Source of the DNA: Aphelocoma coerulescens | Taxonomy: Eukaryota > Chordata > Aves > Passeriformes > Corvidae | Assembly (NCBI RefSeq): GCF_041296385.1 | Contig: NC_091034.1 | Coordinates: 1,996,807 to 2,060,806, forward strand | Length of the DNA stretch: 64,000 nucleotides | Reading direction: 5' to 3' | Shown: piece after piece, positions 48,855 to 58,739 of the stretch | Layout: each line of letters starts with the position of its first letter | Position numbering within the stretch: position 1 is the stretch's first letter | The notes under the pieces: generated by a model | Databases searched by the model: none | Told to the model about the DNA's origin: nothing | Seen by the model: the letters and a program-made list of their open reading frames with translations, nothing else | Translations under genes and position numbers: made by a program

Positions 48855-49142
48855 GCGGCTGCCGGAAGTCACGTGACCACACACTCAAGATGGCGGCAGA
48901 GCCAGGAACCGGCGTCATTCCACTCTCAAGATGGCGGCAGTGCTAGGAAGTCACGTGTCAGAACACCCAAGATGGCGGACCGGGGGAGACTCGCGGCGCC
49001 ACACTCAAGATGGTGACAGTGTACAGGAAATGACGCCACACCACTCTCAAGATGGCGGCCCGGGCGCACGAGTCAAACTGTCCTTCCCAAGATGGCGGTG
49101 GGCTGCGCATGCGCTGTGGGGAAAGACAAAAAATGGCGCCGC
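48855..49142 (+). promoter_or_regulatory. Phased array of seven YY1-type sites
   Basis: AAGATGGCGGC-type cores start at 48887, 48928, 48969, 49007 (AAGATGGTGAC), 49049, 49089 (AAGATGGCGGT) and about 49130 (weak). The spacings are 41, 41, 38, 42, 40 and 41 bp. Several units also carry a GGAA core and a TCACG/TGACG (CRE or E-box-like) core 20-30 bp upstream of the YY1 core, best seen at 48863-48876, 48946-48957 and 49027-49035. YY1 binding to AAGATGGCGGC is established; binding here is inferred. Confidence 0.75.
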
Positions 49143-49894
49143 GGTAGAACCTCTCTCCTCATAAAGGCGTCTTCCCAGCGGAGCCTGACCCCCAGCTTGC
49201 AGCGCGACCGCGCCGCGGGGCTTCTCGGTGTGGGGCGGAGCGTGGTGGGTCAGGGCGGGCGGTGACAGGCAGCGGCGGGGCTCCATCTCCCGCCGCTCGG
49301 TGGTGGCACCTGCAGGCCAAAGGCGGTACTGCACCCAGGGCACAGCGGGATCCATTTCCTAACGGGAGTGCTGGAAGCAGAACTGGGTGTGTGTGAGAAA
49401 CGAGGATGCTGCGGATGGAGGGATGGGAATGGCGAGCCCATAGTGAATGTTGTCTGCTGAGTCCCTGATGTGCCTGATCTAATGCTGTGCGGTCACCAAG
49501 TCACCTCATTCTGGTTTAAACTGTCTTGGAATGTGCTGGAAACACAACTTGGACTATAAAAGGCACGTGGGAAACTTTGTGTTCTAGGGGCGTGCAGCTT
49601 CTGAACGACACAAAAAGTTCAGATTGCCACAGAAACCTGCTGGGCCGTGGTTCTGGGGCAGGAGTATCAGACAAGTGGCATCTTCAGTGTCACCTTAATA
49701 GTTACTGTCCTTGGAGCTGCCGAGATGAGAATGAAATGGTGTTCATGCCCCACTTGCAAACCTCAGAGCAGGATAAAAGGTGTGACTGGGTATTTTTTTC
49801 CTGCTCTCTGCACTCTCTTAATGATGCCCTGAAGTGCTCTGGCTCATGGCAATATAATCCTCTTCCAGGGCCTGTCTGTGCAGCTGGGACAGTC

Positions 49895-50015
49895 CCCGAG
49901 TGTCCCACGGAATCCCTGGGGTTGGAAAAGCCCTTTGAGACCATCGGGTCCAGCTGCTGCCCCAGCACTGGCGAGGCCACCCCTGACCCATGTCCCCAGG
50001 TACCACATCAGGAGC
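49895..50015 (-). repeat. CR1 3'-end fragment, antisense
   Basis: 'ggaatccctggggttggaaa' and the following block mark a short reverse-complement CR1. Confidence 0.7.
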
Positions 50016-50294
50016 CCCCCACTGAGCGACACGAACTGGGGTGAGGGCGGCAGGCGCTGACGGTGTCATTGCTCGCTGGCACTGGGGCTGGCATCCCAGA
50101 GGGGCTCCAAAACCCCTGGTGTCCCGCAGGATGGCTGCTGTGGAGGCCACAGTGTGCAGGGGGAGCAGCCCAAAGCCGGGCTCGGGACAGTTTCCCTGCG
50201 GTTCAGGGAACCTGAGCCTGAAGCACCTTTAACTCCCGTGTGTCTGGCACCTTTTTGTAGGTGTAGGTTTTTATGCACTTGGAAGCAGTTTTTG

Positions 50295-50425
50295 GGAGCT
50301 GCTCTGGGCACCCTGTGCCAGGGCCTCACCACCCTCACAGGGAGGAACTTCCTCCCAATATCCCATCTAAATCTACTCTCCTTCAGCTTAAGACATTCCC
50401 CCTTGTCCAAAGTCCCTCTGCCATG
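50295..50425 (-). repeat. CR1 internal-tail fragment, antisense
   Basis: 'gccagggcctcaccaccctc' followed by the 'cctcccaatatcccatctaa' block matches the middle of the CR1 3' region in reverse complement. With 49895-50015 it may be one broken copy. Confidence 0.7.
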
Positions 50426-50429
50426 GGCT

Positions 50430-51790
50430 GCTGCTGCTGCAGTGTTTGCTTTTTATGTTATTATATTGCATTTATGTATCATCCACTATAAGGGACTTTA
50501 GGAAGAAATGCTCCCCTGTCCTCTTGCCTCCAGATACTCCCATCTCGATGAATTCAGGTTTGATTTCATTCCTTAGGCCAGTTTTAGCATGAGCTAATTT
50601 TACTTAGAGCAGTAGTACCTTCAAGGAACTTTAAAATAATAAAACAGGAGTGGAAATGAGTGTCCAAATGCTCTGACAGGTGGCTCTGCCCTCCTGGCAT
50701 CTGCCTGAATCCCTCCTTTCTTCCAGACAGGCCTGGCTGCCGAGGATGACCTGTGTGAGATCTGTGCCAACGCTGCCTGCGCTGGCTGCTTCTGAGTGAA
50801 GATGGAAAACCCCACAGAAATGTGTCCAGCTGGGAAGTTTGTGCATTCCTGTGACGAGATCATGTACTTTCACCAATCAGTATTTCTGGGCTCCATCTCC
50901 CACTGCAGCCACACTGGAGCTGCCAGCTCGTGGGGACATCCCTGCAGTCCTGCAGCACCTGGATCAGGTGCCACCAGCAGAGCAGATCTGCCAGCAAGGA
51001 GGCTGTGACTGCTCTGGGAGGTTCCAGTGCTGCAGGAGCTGGGTGGCACTGGAATGGAAATGCCCTGGGTTTCATTTCCCACTGTTTTGCCTGGGTTTGA
51101 ACAAGCTCAGCATCTCCTGCAGCCTTTTAATAGCTAATATTTAATAGCTAATATTTGCTGTCTAATAATTAAAATTGAATACTTAATATCTGCCTGTGAT
51201 TTGGCCTCCCCTACACACAACAACAGCACTGGGTTATCCCCTTTCCCAGCCCTCATTCCCAGTGTGTTGGATCCCTTTCCCTTCTCCCTGTCTGCAGGTG
51301 ACACCTCTGAGTTTGTAGCAGAACTTCAACAAATAACTTGAGACAAATTCCTGGTGTTTAGGAATGCTCTGACAGCCAGAAATCAGACTGTTCCTGATTG
51401 TTGTTGATTTAGGCAATGGGTGTAGAGGAGCACAGGAGTTCTTCCCTGGTTGTGTATTGAGGTTCTTTAAACTCTCTGTAGGAGGAAGGAATTCCAAACT
51501 GCAGTGCTGGAATCACACTGAAATGAAAGCATTGCCTGTTGTGTTATTTCTTGGTGGCAAGATTGTGAGGAAAGGATGTGCCCATGTTTATATGCTGTAT
51601 AGGAAATAAAAACTAGGAATAATTTGGATTTTTTTTGTTTTGTTTATGTTATTGCTGGTTTTTTTTGGGTGGGTTTTGTTTTAGGATACTCTTCCTGCCT
51701 ACTTGCTTTTTCCCCATATGAAGTGTTTCATGTCTGGGGCTTCCCTGAATAAAAGGTATCATTTAATAATGTCCTGAAATTAAACCAAAT
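50430..51790. other. Intergenic DNA, no feature seen
   Basis: About 1.36 kb of mixed composition. There is a small TAATATTTAATAGC direct repeat near 51130-51155, but no coding exon, RNA gene or clear transposon. Confidence 0.4.
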
Positions 51791-51796
51791 TGTGGT

Positions 51797-52190
51797 CACA
51801 GAATCCCAGAATCACTGAGGTTGGAAAAGCCCTCAGGGATCATCGAGTCCCAGCTGTGCCTGATCCCCACCTTGGCACCAGCCCAGAGCCCTGAGTGCCA
51901 CGTCCAGGCCTCCCTTGGACACCTCCAGGGATGGGGACTCCAAACCTCCCTGGGCAGCCCCTTCCAATGCCTGACCTCCCTTTCCATGAGGAAATTCCTG
52001 CTGGTGCCCACCCTGAGCCTCCCCTGGCCCAGCCTGAGGCTGTTCCCTCTCCTCCTGTCCCTGTTCCCTGGGAGCAGAGCCAGATCCCCCCGGCTGCCCC
52101 CTCCTGTCAGGGACTTGTGCAGAGCCACAAGGTCCCCCCTGAGCCTCCTTTCAGCTCCAGGCTGAGCCCCCCCAGGCCCCTGTAAGGAAC
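51797..52190 (-). repeat. CR1 3' region, antisense, GC-rich subfamily
   Basis: 'cacagaatcccagaatcact' starts a nearly complete reverse-complement CR1 tail of about 390 bp. It ends near 'gagcccccccaggcccctgt'. Confidence 0.9.
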
Positions 52191-54890
52191 ACAAGCCTGT
52201 ATCAAAGATTTAAAATTTTTCCCTCCTACTCTTGGATTATTATCTCCATTTCTTATATTTTGGGCCCTCAACTCAGCAACCAGGTTCTATAAGACTGTCA
52301 GTGCTCCAAAGCTGCACCCTGATCCCAGGACTCTGGTGCCTAAATCCAGAACTGATGTTAGAAAAGTAATATTAAATGTGTGAACTCCAATTTCATTTGA
52401 CAGGACGGCTGTGAGGGTGTAGAAGAGGATTCCTTACATCCGTTCTGTTGACTGCTCCAGCTGCCCTGGCCTGGGTTCTGAAGTCTCATCCAATGCCCTG
52501 GAATGCCCAGATGTGCAGTTCTATAATCAGGTTTTAAGCAAGTACAGGCTTTTATGTGCTGACCCAGGACAGTTTTAGTGTAATTTTGGAGTTTAGGACT
52601 TGCCCACGTTTATGCCCAAATCTGTTATTCTGTACATTTGTGCTCCTTTAAAGGATTAACATTGTTTTAAAAGGGAAAAAGCACAAGGAACATGAATGTA
52701 TAATTTTCTGTGTTGTCTGTTTTAAATATTTGGGAGAATTTGCTCCAATTTATAGGGTTCTTCTGATAGCATAACAGTGCCCCCACTGAGCAGCACAAAT
52801 TTATCTGTACTCTTTGCTCATGAGAACACATGAAAACCAATTCTGTTGATACGAGGTGATAACACAGGGATGCAGGAGGGAGATTGTACAGCTGGGAAAG
52901 GAGAAAAAGGAACTTTCTTCTCTCCTGCTGATGTGTACTAAAGGTGCCCCATTCCTGGGTACAGCAGCAAGGTGAGGGGGGGGGGGAAATTGAAAGGAGA
53001 TTTAGGGCTGAGTTCCAAAGAAAAACATCGGATAAAGATTTCAAAGCCTTTAGTGATCATGGTGGCAAACATTCCTTTTTGGAACAAAGTCCTCTGCTTT
53101 TCTGATGAGGAGCTTGAACTTTTTATGAGAGCAGGCAGTGACAGGATGAGGGGGAATGGCCTTCAGCAGTTTAGGTTGGATCTTTGGAAGAAATTCTGGA
53201 GGAGAAGCACTGAACAGAGGTAGGAGCAAGAGGCTGTCTGTGAGGAGAGCAGGCACAGCTGGCAGCTCTTCCCAAAGCTGGGGTGATCCTGTTCATGGAG
53301 TGTGTGCAGCAGTGGGTGTCACATAAGTGACTTTATCCAGGACAAGAGAACTCCCTGACACAGGGGGAGGTTTGCACACAGGGAAAGCTGATTGATAAAA
53401 AGGGGGATTTTATGTCAGGGGTGTAACTAAATGGTAGCTGGGTAAATTCAGAGTTTTAGGCACCATTTCCTTTCAGGGTGTGTGATTAGGTAAATGAGCA
53501 GCTTGCAAGGGAGATTGAGCATCTGCTAATTAAAGTCTTGCCTGAATTATCTTTCTTAACCACAGACTTTACATCCACATCCTTTAACCACACAAGAATT
53601 CCTCCCTAACACGTGCACACCTTTCTCTAGCACCTTAAATCCCAGTTCACACTGGGCATCTGCAGAGGGGTCTTTTAGGCTTTAGAATCGATGAATTCTT
53701 CTTTCTGAATCATCCCCTCTTCCTTTCCATCCATAGGAGGGGCAGTGTGGTCTGTACTGCCCTGACACCCTGAACCTCAGCAATATTAACAGCTCCTTTA
53801 TTGCCGACTCCCAGCACTGGAGTTTTTCCCCAGCTGTTGAGCACTGAGATGACAAATTCCATCAGTTCCGTAATTCCAAGAGCTTCTTGAAGCACTGGAT
53901 AATCCAGACACTGGCAGCTCTTCCCTATGTCCAGCACTTGCCACTCCCAGCCCCTGATTCCCCTCGTCCCTTTATCGCTGTGTAATTCCGTGTTATGATG
54001 TCCACAGTTGTCAGGAAGGTGGGATTTTCCCTTTCCTCACTATTATTGGATGCACAGACTTTTGTGCCCGTTCTCCTTTAAATTTGCCTCCCATTTCCCC
54101 CAAATGTCTCAGCTTTCTCCTCACTCTGCTTAGCTCTTCCAAATTTCTGCATCATGCAGCCCTTCCCTGATACATCCTTCCATTCACTTCTTGGCTGCCC
54201 GTTCTGCTCCTTCCTACTGGCACCATCCCCAGTCTCTTTCCTTTAAGTTTTGGAGTTTGGGTTGGTTTTTTTCCCTCCTTGATTCTATAATGTGGCTCTT
54301 TCCCCAGCTTTCATTATTCCTCCCCCTTCATTCCTGCCCTATGACTCTCTTGGTCCTTCTGGGATTTCCCTGCCCATTTCTCCCTCTATTCTGCTGAAGC
54401 TCAAAATTCCCTGGACTGACAATTTTTTCTTAGTTTGAAATACATAATTTCTACATATTTCTCATATTTTTACTCTCTCCTCTGGTTCTAGCCACCAGTG
54501 TTCTCAACCAACCAGCTTTAGATCCTATTAAAATCCTCATCCCATCATTTCTTTCCAATTCCCACCCACATTACCCCCTAGTCCCACTCCTGTATCCCTT
54601 CTATCCAGAAATTTTGTGTCTGTCTGCTTCTATTCCCATTAACCTCTGTCTTCCCACCCCTCTGGCCATCATCATGTCCTGGTTTGCCCATACTCTTCCT
54701 GTAGTTCAGAATGTTTGTTTACCCTTCCCCCTTTCTTTTTTTTCTTTCCCCTCTTTTTTTCTCTTTTTTATTTTCCCTAAAGGAAAAAATTCAGACAGAA
54801 TTTGAGGCAAGCAGGAAAAGAACTTGTTTTACCAGCAAAAACATTTCCTTCCTTTCAAATTCTCAAAAATATGAAGGCTGAAACCCATTT
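52190..54890. other. Intergenic DNA with a CR1 scrap and a pyrimidine-rich stretch
   Basis: A short sense CR1 scrap lies near 53130-53205 ('gcagtttaggttggatcttt'). From about 53700 to 54780 the plus strand is rich in T and C without a simple period. No gene is recognised. Confidence 0.4.
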
Positions 54891-54894
54891 CTTC

Positions 54895-55050
54895 AGGGAA
54901 TCCTGGAGTGGCTGAGGTTGGAAGGGACACTAGGGGTCATCCAGTCCCACCTCCCTGGGGCCTGAGTGCCCAGGACCATTTCCAGATGACTTTTGGATGT
55001 CTCCAAGGATGGAGACTCCACAGCCTCTCTGAGCAGCCCATTTCAGCTTT
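54895..55050 (-). repeat. CR1 3'-end fragment, antisense
   Basis: 'ggagtggctgaggttggaag' and the 'gagactccacagcctctctg' block identify a short reverse-complement CR1. Confidence 0.85.
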
Positions 55051-55652
55051 CACTCACTCTTTTTGTCTTTTTGTTCAATATCAGTGAATTTCTGACTTGC
55101 CCCCAAAAAAATAGAAATAGAAGAACAGAAGAACAGAAGAATTTTGCTAATTTCAAATGAAGCTTTTTTTGAGGAAATTCCAGTGCTTTTCAAGGAAAAA
55201 AATGCAGAAGGATTAGAGGCAGTGTTGATGGGGTTGGTCTCATCCCTGGGTGGGGCTCTGCTCCCACCCTGTGCAGATCCAAGGATCCCCGAGCGCTCAG
55301 CAAACACTGAGCACACAAAGATGTGATTGTCCTTGGGGTAACATTTTAACTAAAGGGTCACAGAAGGTACCAGCGATGACGTGATTTGGTTTATAAGCAA
55401 TAAAAAGTCCATAAAAGCAACGGCACAGCAAAGGAGAATTTGCATTAAATATTTTGCATCACTGCCGTGTTCTGATAAAAACTATCATCACTGAGATAGG
55501 AATACTCTTAGATCTTCCCAGGATCTTAGCTTGGTTTTTTTTTCCAGAAATCCAAAAGACAAATTCCATGTTCTCCTCTGCCTGGGATATTTCACTGTCA
55601 GGCACTGGAATCAGAATTGATGTTTTGTTTATGAGAAAGGTGTTTTATTGCT

Positions 55653-56411
55653 TGTGAGGAATGAGACAACTCTTTTTAGAAATTAAAACAATTTATTAAA
55701 ACAGAAAAATTGAAAAATTGCAAAAAAAAAACCTAACAAAATATAAAAATTTGGGATCCAGATGGCTCGAGAGATATGCCCCAGGAGCGCAGGGATTCAG
55801 GAGCTTTAGGCTTAAGACAGCTCTGAACCTCAGGTAGAGAAAAAAAATAAACTTGCAGTTTAGGCTGGTCAAAAAGAAATCTATTTCTAAAAGCCCCTAG
55901 AAAGGGGTAGGCTTCTCCAGCACTGCCTTAGCAAGCTGGAGAGGAAGGGAAAAAAAAGAGTGGGCGTGTCTTTTGGATTCCTTTTATAGCTTTTGCTCCG
56001 CCCACAGTCCGCCCACAGCCCACCCACAGTCCACCCCCCTGGTTCAAGGCGGTTGGTGTTTTCCCCTTGACAGACCACCTCTGTCCACCAATGGCTCCTC
56101 CTGGTCAGAGGGGTGATATTAGTTGAGATAAGGGTCATGTGCTTATGGGGGGCTGGGCTGTTTGTTGCAACTGGGGTTTTTTTTAAAATCTGCCTTGAAA
56201 CCAAGATACAAGTAAAACATAAAAATACATCCAACACATCTTAAAACACTTGTAAAGATATACAGTAAACACAGGAAGACCATAAAAACTTGATTAGTGT
56301 ACCTGGACTGATGGATTGATTTTAACATTCAATTTAAAAATATTAAGCTCAAATTAATTAAAGCACTTAATATGCAAAGACCAAGCACAAATAGGGATTT
56401 CATGTATGACA
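55653..56411 (-). mobile_element. 3' LTR of the endogenous gammaretrovirus-like provirus
   Basis: On the minus strand the LTR starts TGTCATACATG at 56411, two bases after the polypurine tract. It ends in CA at about 55653; the ends share a weak inverted repeat (TGT.A...ATG). U3 holds tandem 'ggactgtgggcgg'-like repeats at about 55993-56037 and a TATAAAAG box at 55988-55981. An AATAAA lies at 55697-55692. That leaves little room for U5, so the low boundary may lie tens of bases further out. The 5' LTR is outside the window, so LTR-LTR divergence and target duplication cannot be read. Confidence 0.7.
55981..55988 (-). promoter_or_regulatory. LTR TATA box
   Basis: TATAAAAG in U3, preceded by GC-box-like GGGCGGAGC, predicts a transcription start about 25-30 bp further on in the minus direction. 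Confidence 0.75.
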
Positions 56412-56413
56412 AG

Positions 56414-56430
56414 TCCCCCCTTTTTCTCTT
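56414..56430 (-). other. Polypurine tract
   Basis: A 17-base minus-strand purine run (aagagaaaaagggggga) sits directly before the LTR, separated from its TG by two bases. This is the normal arrangement for plus-strand priming. Confidence 0.85.
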
Positions 56431-56455
56431 ATGTTCACATCTTTGGTCTTTGCAT

Positions 56456-58468
56456 TTAAGTGGAGGTGGATAACTCTTCAGGGATAGATTCAAGCTCTTT
56501 AAAACTGTCCCACACTTGCTGGGCAATTTTTCTCTCCTTTCTAGTTTTCTTATTGTTACTATTATTGACATGCATAATCTTTTGAGCGAATGGTGGACGC
56601 TGCTGTTGTCCTTGAAGATCCTGGATCAGTGGCATGCCTTGGACGACAGTGGTGATTAGACGGATGAAGCAAGGGATTAAACAAGGGAGAAAAATAAGTC
56701 CTGTAAGGGAAAGTCCAACAATAATTAAAGCTTTCTTCCACCATTGTCCTTGGAAAATATTTTCCCACCATTCAGAAGTGATCAAGGGCTGCCATTTCTG
56801 CACTGGAACATGGGCTAGTTTCCTGATGTTTTGGGTAATCTTGGTGATGGCTTCGCCGTGATCATCAATATGGATGCAGCAGTCTGAGGTGTTAAACTTG
56901 CCGCATACTCCACCTTCTTCAGCTAGTAAATAGTCCAATGCCAGCCTATTTTGGTACACGGCTGCTCGAGTTTGCCCTTGCTGTGTGTTAAGTAGTTCAA
57001 GAGCAAGAGAGGTCTCATTAGTGATTACCTCAATTAGTGCTTGCAGTCTGATGATCCGGTTTAGCATGTAGATGGGAGTTCGGTACCCCCAGCTCCCATC
57101 CTGTGCCCATGTTGCAGGTCCATAAGTCTCTAGAATCCTCTCAGGTGGCCACTCTTCTTCTCCCCATCTCTGGGTCCCTCCTATTACATGTCTCTTAGTA
57201 CGGAAAAGTTCATCATAAAGGGAGATTCCAAGGTGGGCTCCAGCGTTTTCAGCAAGTAGGAAGAAGTTTGGTTGAATGGCTCCAAGAGTGCAGCTCCCTT
57301 TCCAGCGAGGTGGTAAGTTGGAATAAGCTCGGTTACCACAGATCCAGTAGAGGTCTTGTGGTGCTTCCCAGAAGTGGGGTTGTATACTTGCTGCTGTAAT
57401 CCAGTACTTGGAAATTTGTGGCAGGACAGAATATGGATTTCCTTGATCCCAGCACTGCCAGAGTTTTTTAACAGGATTCAAAATGCAATTTTTGTTTTTA
57501 ACCTTTTCTGCAGACCAGAATACATCTGGTTCTTGAGGTATCCACCAATGTTTTTGCCCATCAGTTACCAGGTACCTTTCGCATATTGTCTCACCAACTT
57601 CTTTTAAAAATTTTCTTCCTTTCCTCCAGATGCATTCTTCTCCAATAACAGTATTGCTTAGCAGCCAGGTTTCATTGTCATGTCTGGTTGTGGGGGAGAG
57701 ATTACTCAGTCGGAGTAAATCGGGGGGTCCAAGACTGACTCCCCGCCAAGGCCAACTCTCCGATTCTAAAGTTCCTCCGCACACCCAGCAATTTGTTAAA
57801 TTTAGCTGCTGTCCAATCCTTTCTGCCAGGTCAATAAACAAGTTTTTCCTTGACATCAAAGGATTGTTTTCTTTTTGTTTTTCCTTTTCTTCTATGACCA
57901 CCTCTTGGATCAGGTCAGTGTCATAGGTCTTTCTTTTTAACAAATCTTCTGTCTTGGTTATGTATCTAAAATTGAAACAGAGCCAATCATCTTGGGAGGG
58001 GCACTCTCCCTTCTGCTTATGTATTTGGGTGCCAATGTTTTTGCCAATCCAGTACTTGTGACCTTTTTCTGAGCAGATACTCAACCTTGTTATGTTGTAA
58101 CAAGATGGATTAACATAAGTATGTGCTCGGAAAAAGTGTCGAATTTGAAATGAGCCTCCTTCTGCCTGGTACACAGTCTTGTAACATCTGTTACAGCGGC
58201 TGTCGGCTGCTTGTGTAAAGGGAGGCCAGAGGACCCAGAGACAGATGACACTTAGTAGCAGGATGTTGCTCACTTTCCCCTTTTGGCATACCCGAGAGGA
58301 GCTGTCAGCATTTGGGTTGCCTCTGCTGGTGGGGGTTGTCATCTTTGCTTCTTTCGTCCTTTCTTTAGGCATCTCACCTTCAGATGGTTCTTCAGTGACC
58401 TCAGGCTTCTGGAAGCTCATGGTTATTTTAGGGTTGGCCTTGTCAAAGATTAGAGTTATCGTGCCCAT
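56456..58468 (-). CDS. env: Env polyprotein of the endogenous retrovirus, intact
   Basis: An uninterrupted 670-codon frame. Residues 1-65 are a charged, hydrophilic leader before the hydrophobic signal segment (about 66-88), which ends near Gln-Ala. Surface-subunit features are many cysteines, several N-glycosylation sequons and a CWVC motif at 227-230. The RTKR at 423-426 is a furin-type site. In the transmembrane subunit an immunosuppressive-domain-like segment (about 505-521) leads into a C-X7-CC motif from Cys522 followed by a conserved Ile-Asp-Asp. A membrane anchor lies at about 579-607 and a cytoplasmic tail of about 60 residues follows. The role is receptor binding and membrane fusion at the cell surface; activity of this copy is unknown. 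Later Met codons at 17, 33 and 43 are alternative starts. A good splice acceptor lies at 58571-58572, about 100 bases upstream. Confidence 0.92.
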   Translation of the reverse strand: MGTITLIFDKANPKITMSFQKPEVTEEPSEGEMPKERTKEAKMTTPTSRGNPNADSSSRVCQKGKVSNILLLSVICLWVLWPPFTQAADSRCNRCYKTVYQAEGGSFQIRHFFRAHTYVNPSCYNITRLSICSEKGHKYWIGKNIGTQIHKQKGECPSQDDWLCFNFRYITKTEDLLKRKTYDTDLIQEVVIEEKEKQKENNPLMSRKNLFIDLAERIGQQLNLTNCWVCGGTLESESWPWRGVSLGPPDLLRLSNLSPTTRHDNETWLLSNTVIGEECIWRKGRKFLKEVGETICERYLVTDGQKHWWIPQEPDVFWSAEKVKNKNCILNPVKKLWQCWDQGNPYSVLPQISKYWITAASIQPHFWEAPQDLYWICGNRAYSNLPPRWKGSCTLGAIQPNFFLLAENAGAHLGISLYDELFRTKRHVIGGTQRWGEEEWPPERILETYGPATWAQDGSWGYRTPIYMLNRIIRLQALIEVITNETSLALELLNTQQGQTRAAVYQNRLALDYLLAEEGGVCGKFNTSDCCIHIDDHGEAITKITQNIRKLAHVPVQKWQPLITSEWWENIFQGQWWKKALIIVGLSLTGLIFLPCLIPCFIRLITTVVQGMPLIQDLQGQQQRPPFAQKIMHVNNSNNKKTRKERKIAQQVWDSFKELESIPEELSTST

Positions 58469-58559
58469 AATTTTGGAGTCTGATTGGACTGTTATTGGAA
58501 GAGAATGCTGGCTTCAAATGGAGCCTTACTATACAGTTGATGTGACAATATGGTTGTGT

Positions 58560-58590
58560 GAAGGCAGAATCTGTAAAAGGGAATAACAAA
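58560..58590 (-). promoter_or_regulatory. Probable env splice acceptor
   Basis: On the minus strand 'ttattcccttttacag' ends at 58571, giving a pyrimidine tract plus AG about 100 nt before the env start codon. It is placed in the 271-nt gap between pol and env. The donor is expected in the leader, beyond the window. Confidence 0.6.
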
Positions 58591-58739
58591 GAACAGAATT
58601 AACAGCAAAATATTTTCAACTTAGTTTAACAACTTGTAGCTAGCACTTATTACTGAGGTATAACTGGGGAAGAACTGGGAGTACAGGATTTTATTAACTT
58701 GGAGTGAGGGATGCTGAGTGGAGCTTTCAAACAGGGTGT

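Larger units (their letters stand above)
48380..49350. promoter_or_regulatory. CpG island with NRF1-like palindromes, orphan promoter
   Basis: A CpG-dense island has NRF1-type motifs 'tgcgcatgtgcgc' (about 48488), 'ggcgcatgcgcagt' (about 48554), 'gcgcaggcgcagt' (about 48631) and 'tgcgcatgcgctg' (about 49104). A YY1-type array lies at 48880-49140. Such motif sets mark TATA-less housekeeping promoters, often bidirectional. I cannot recognise a coding exon on either side, so the transcript it serves is unknown. Confidence 0.65.
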
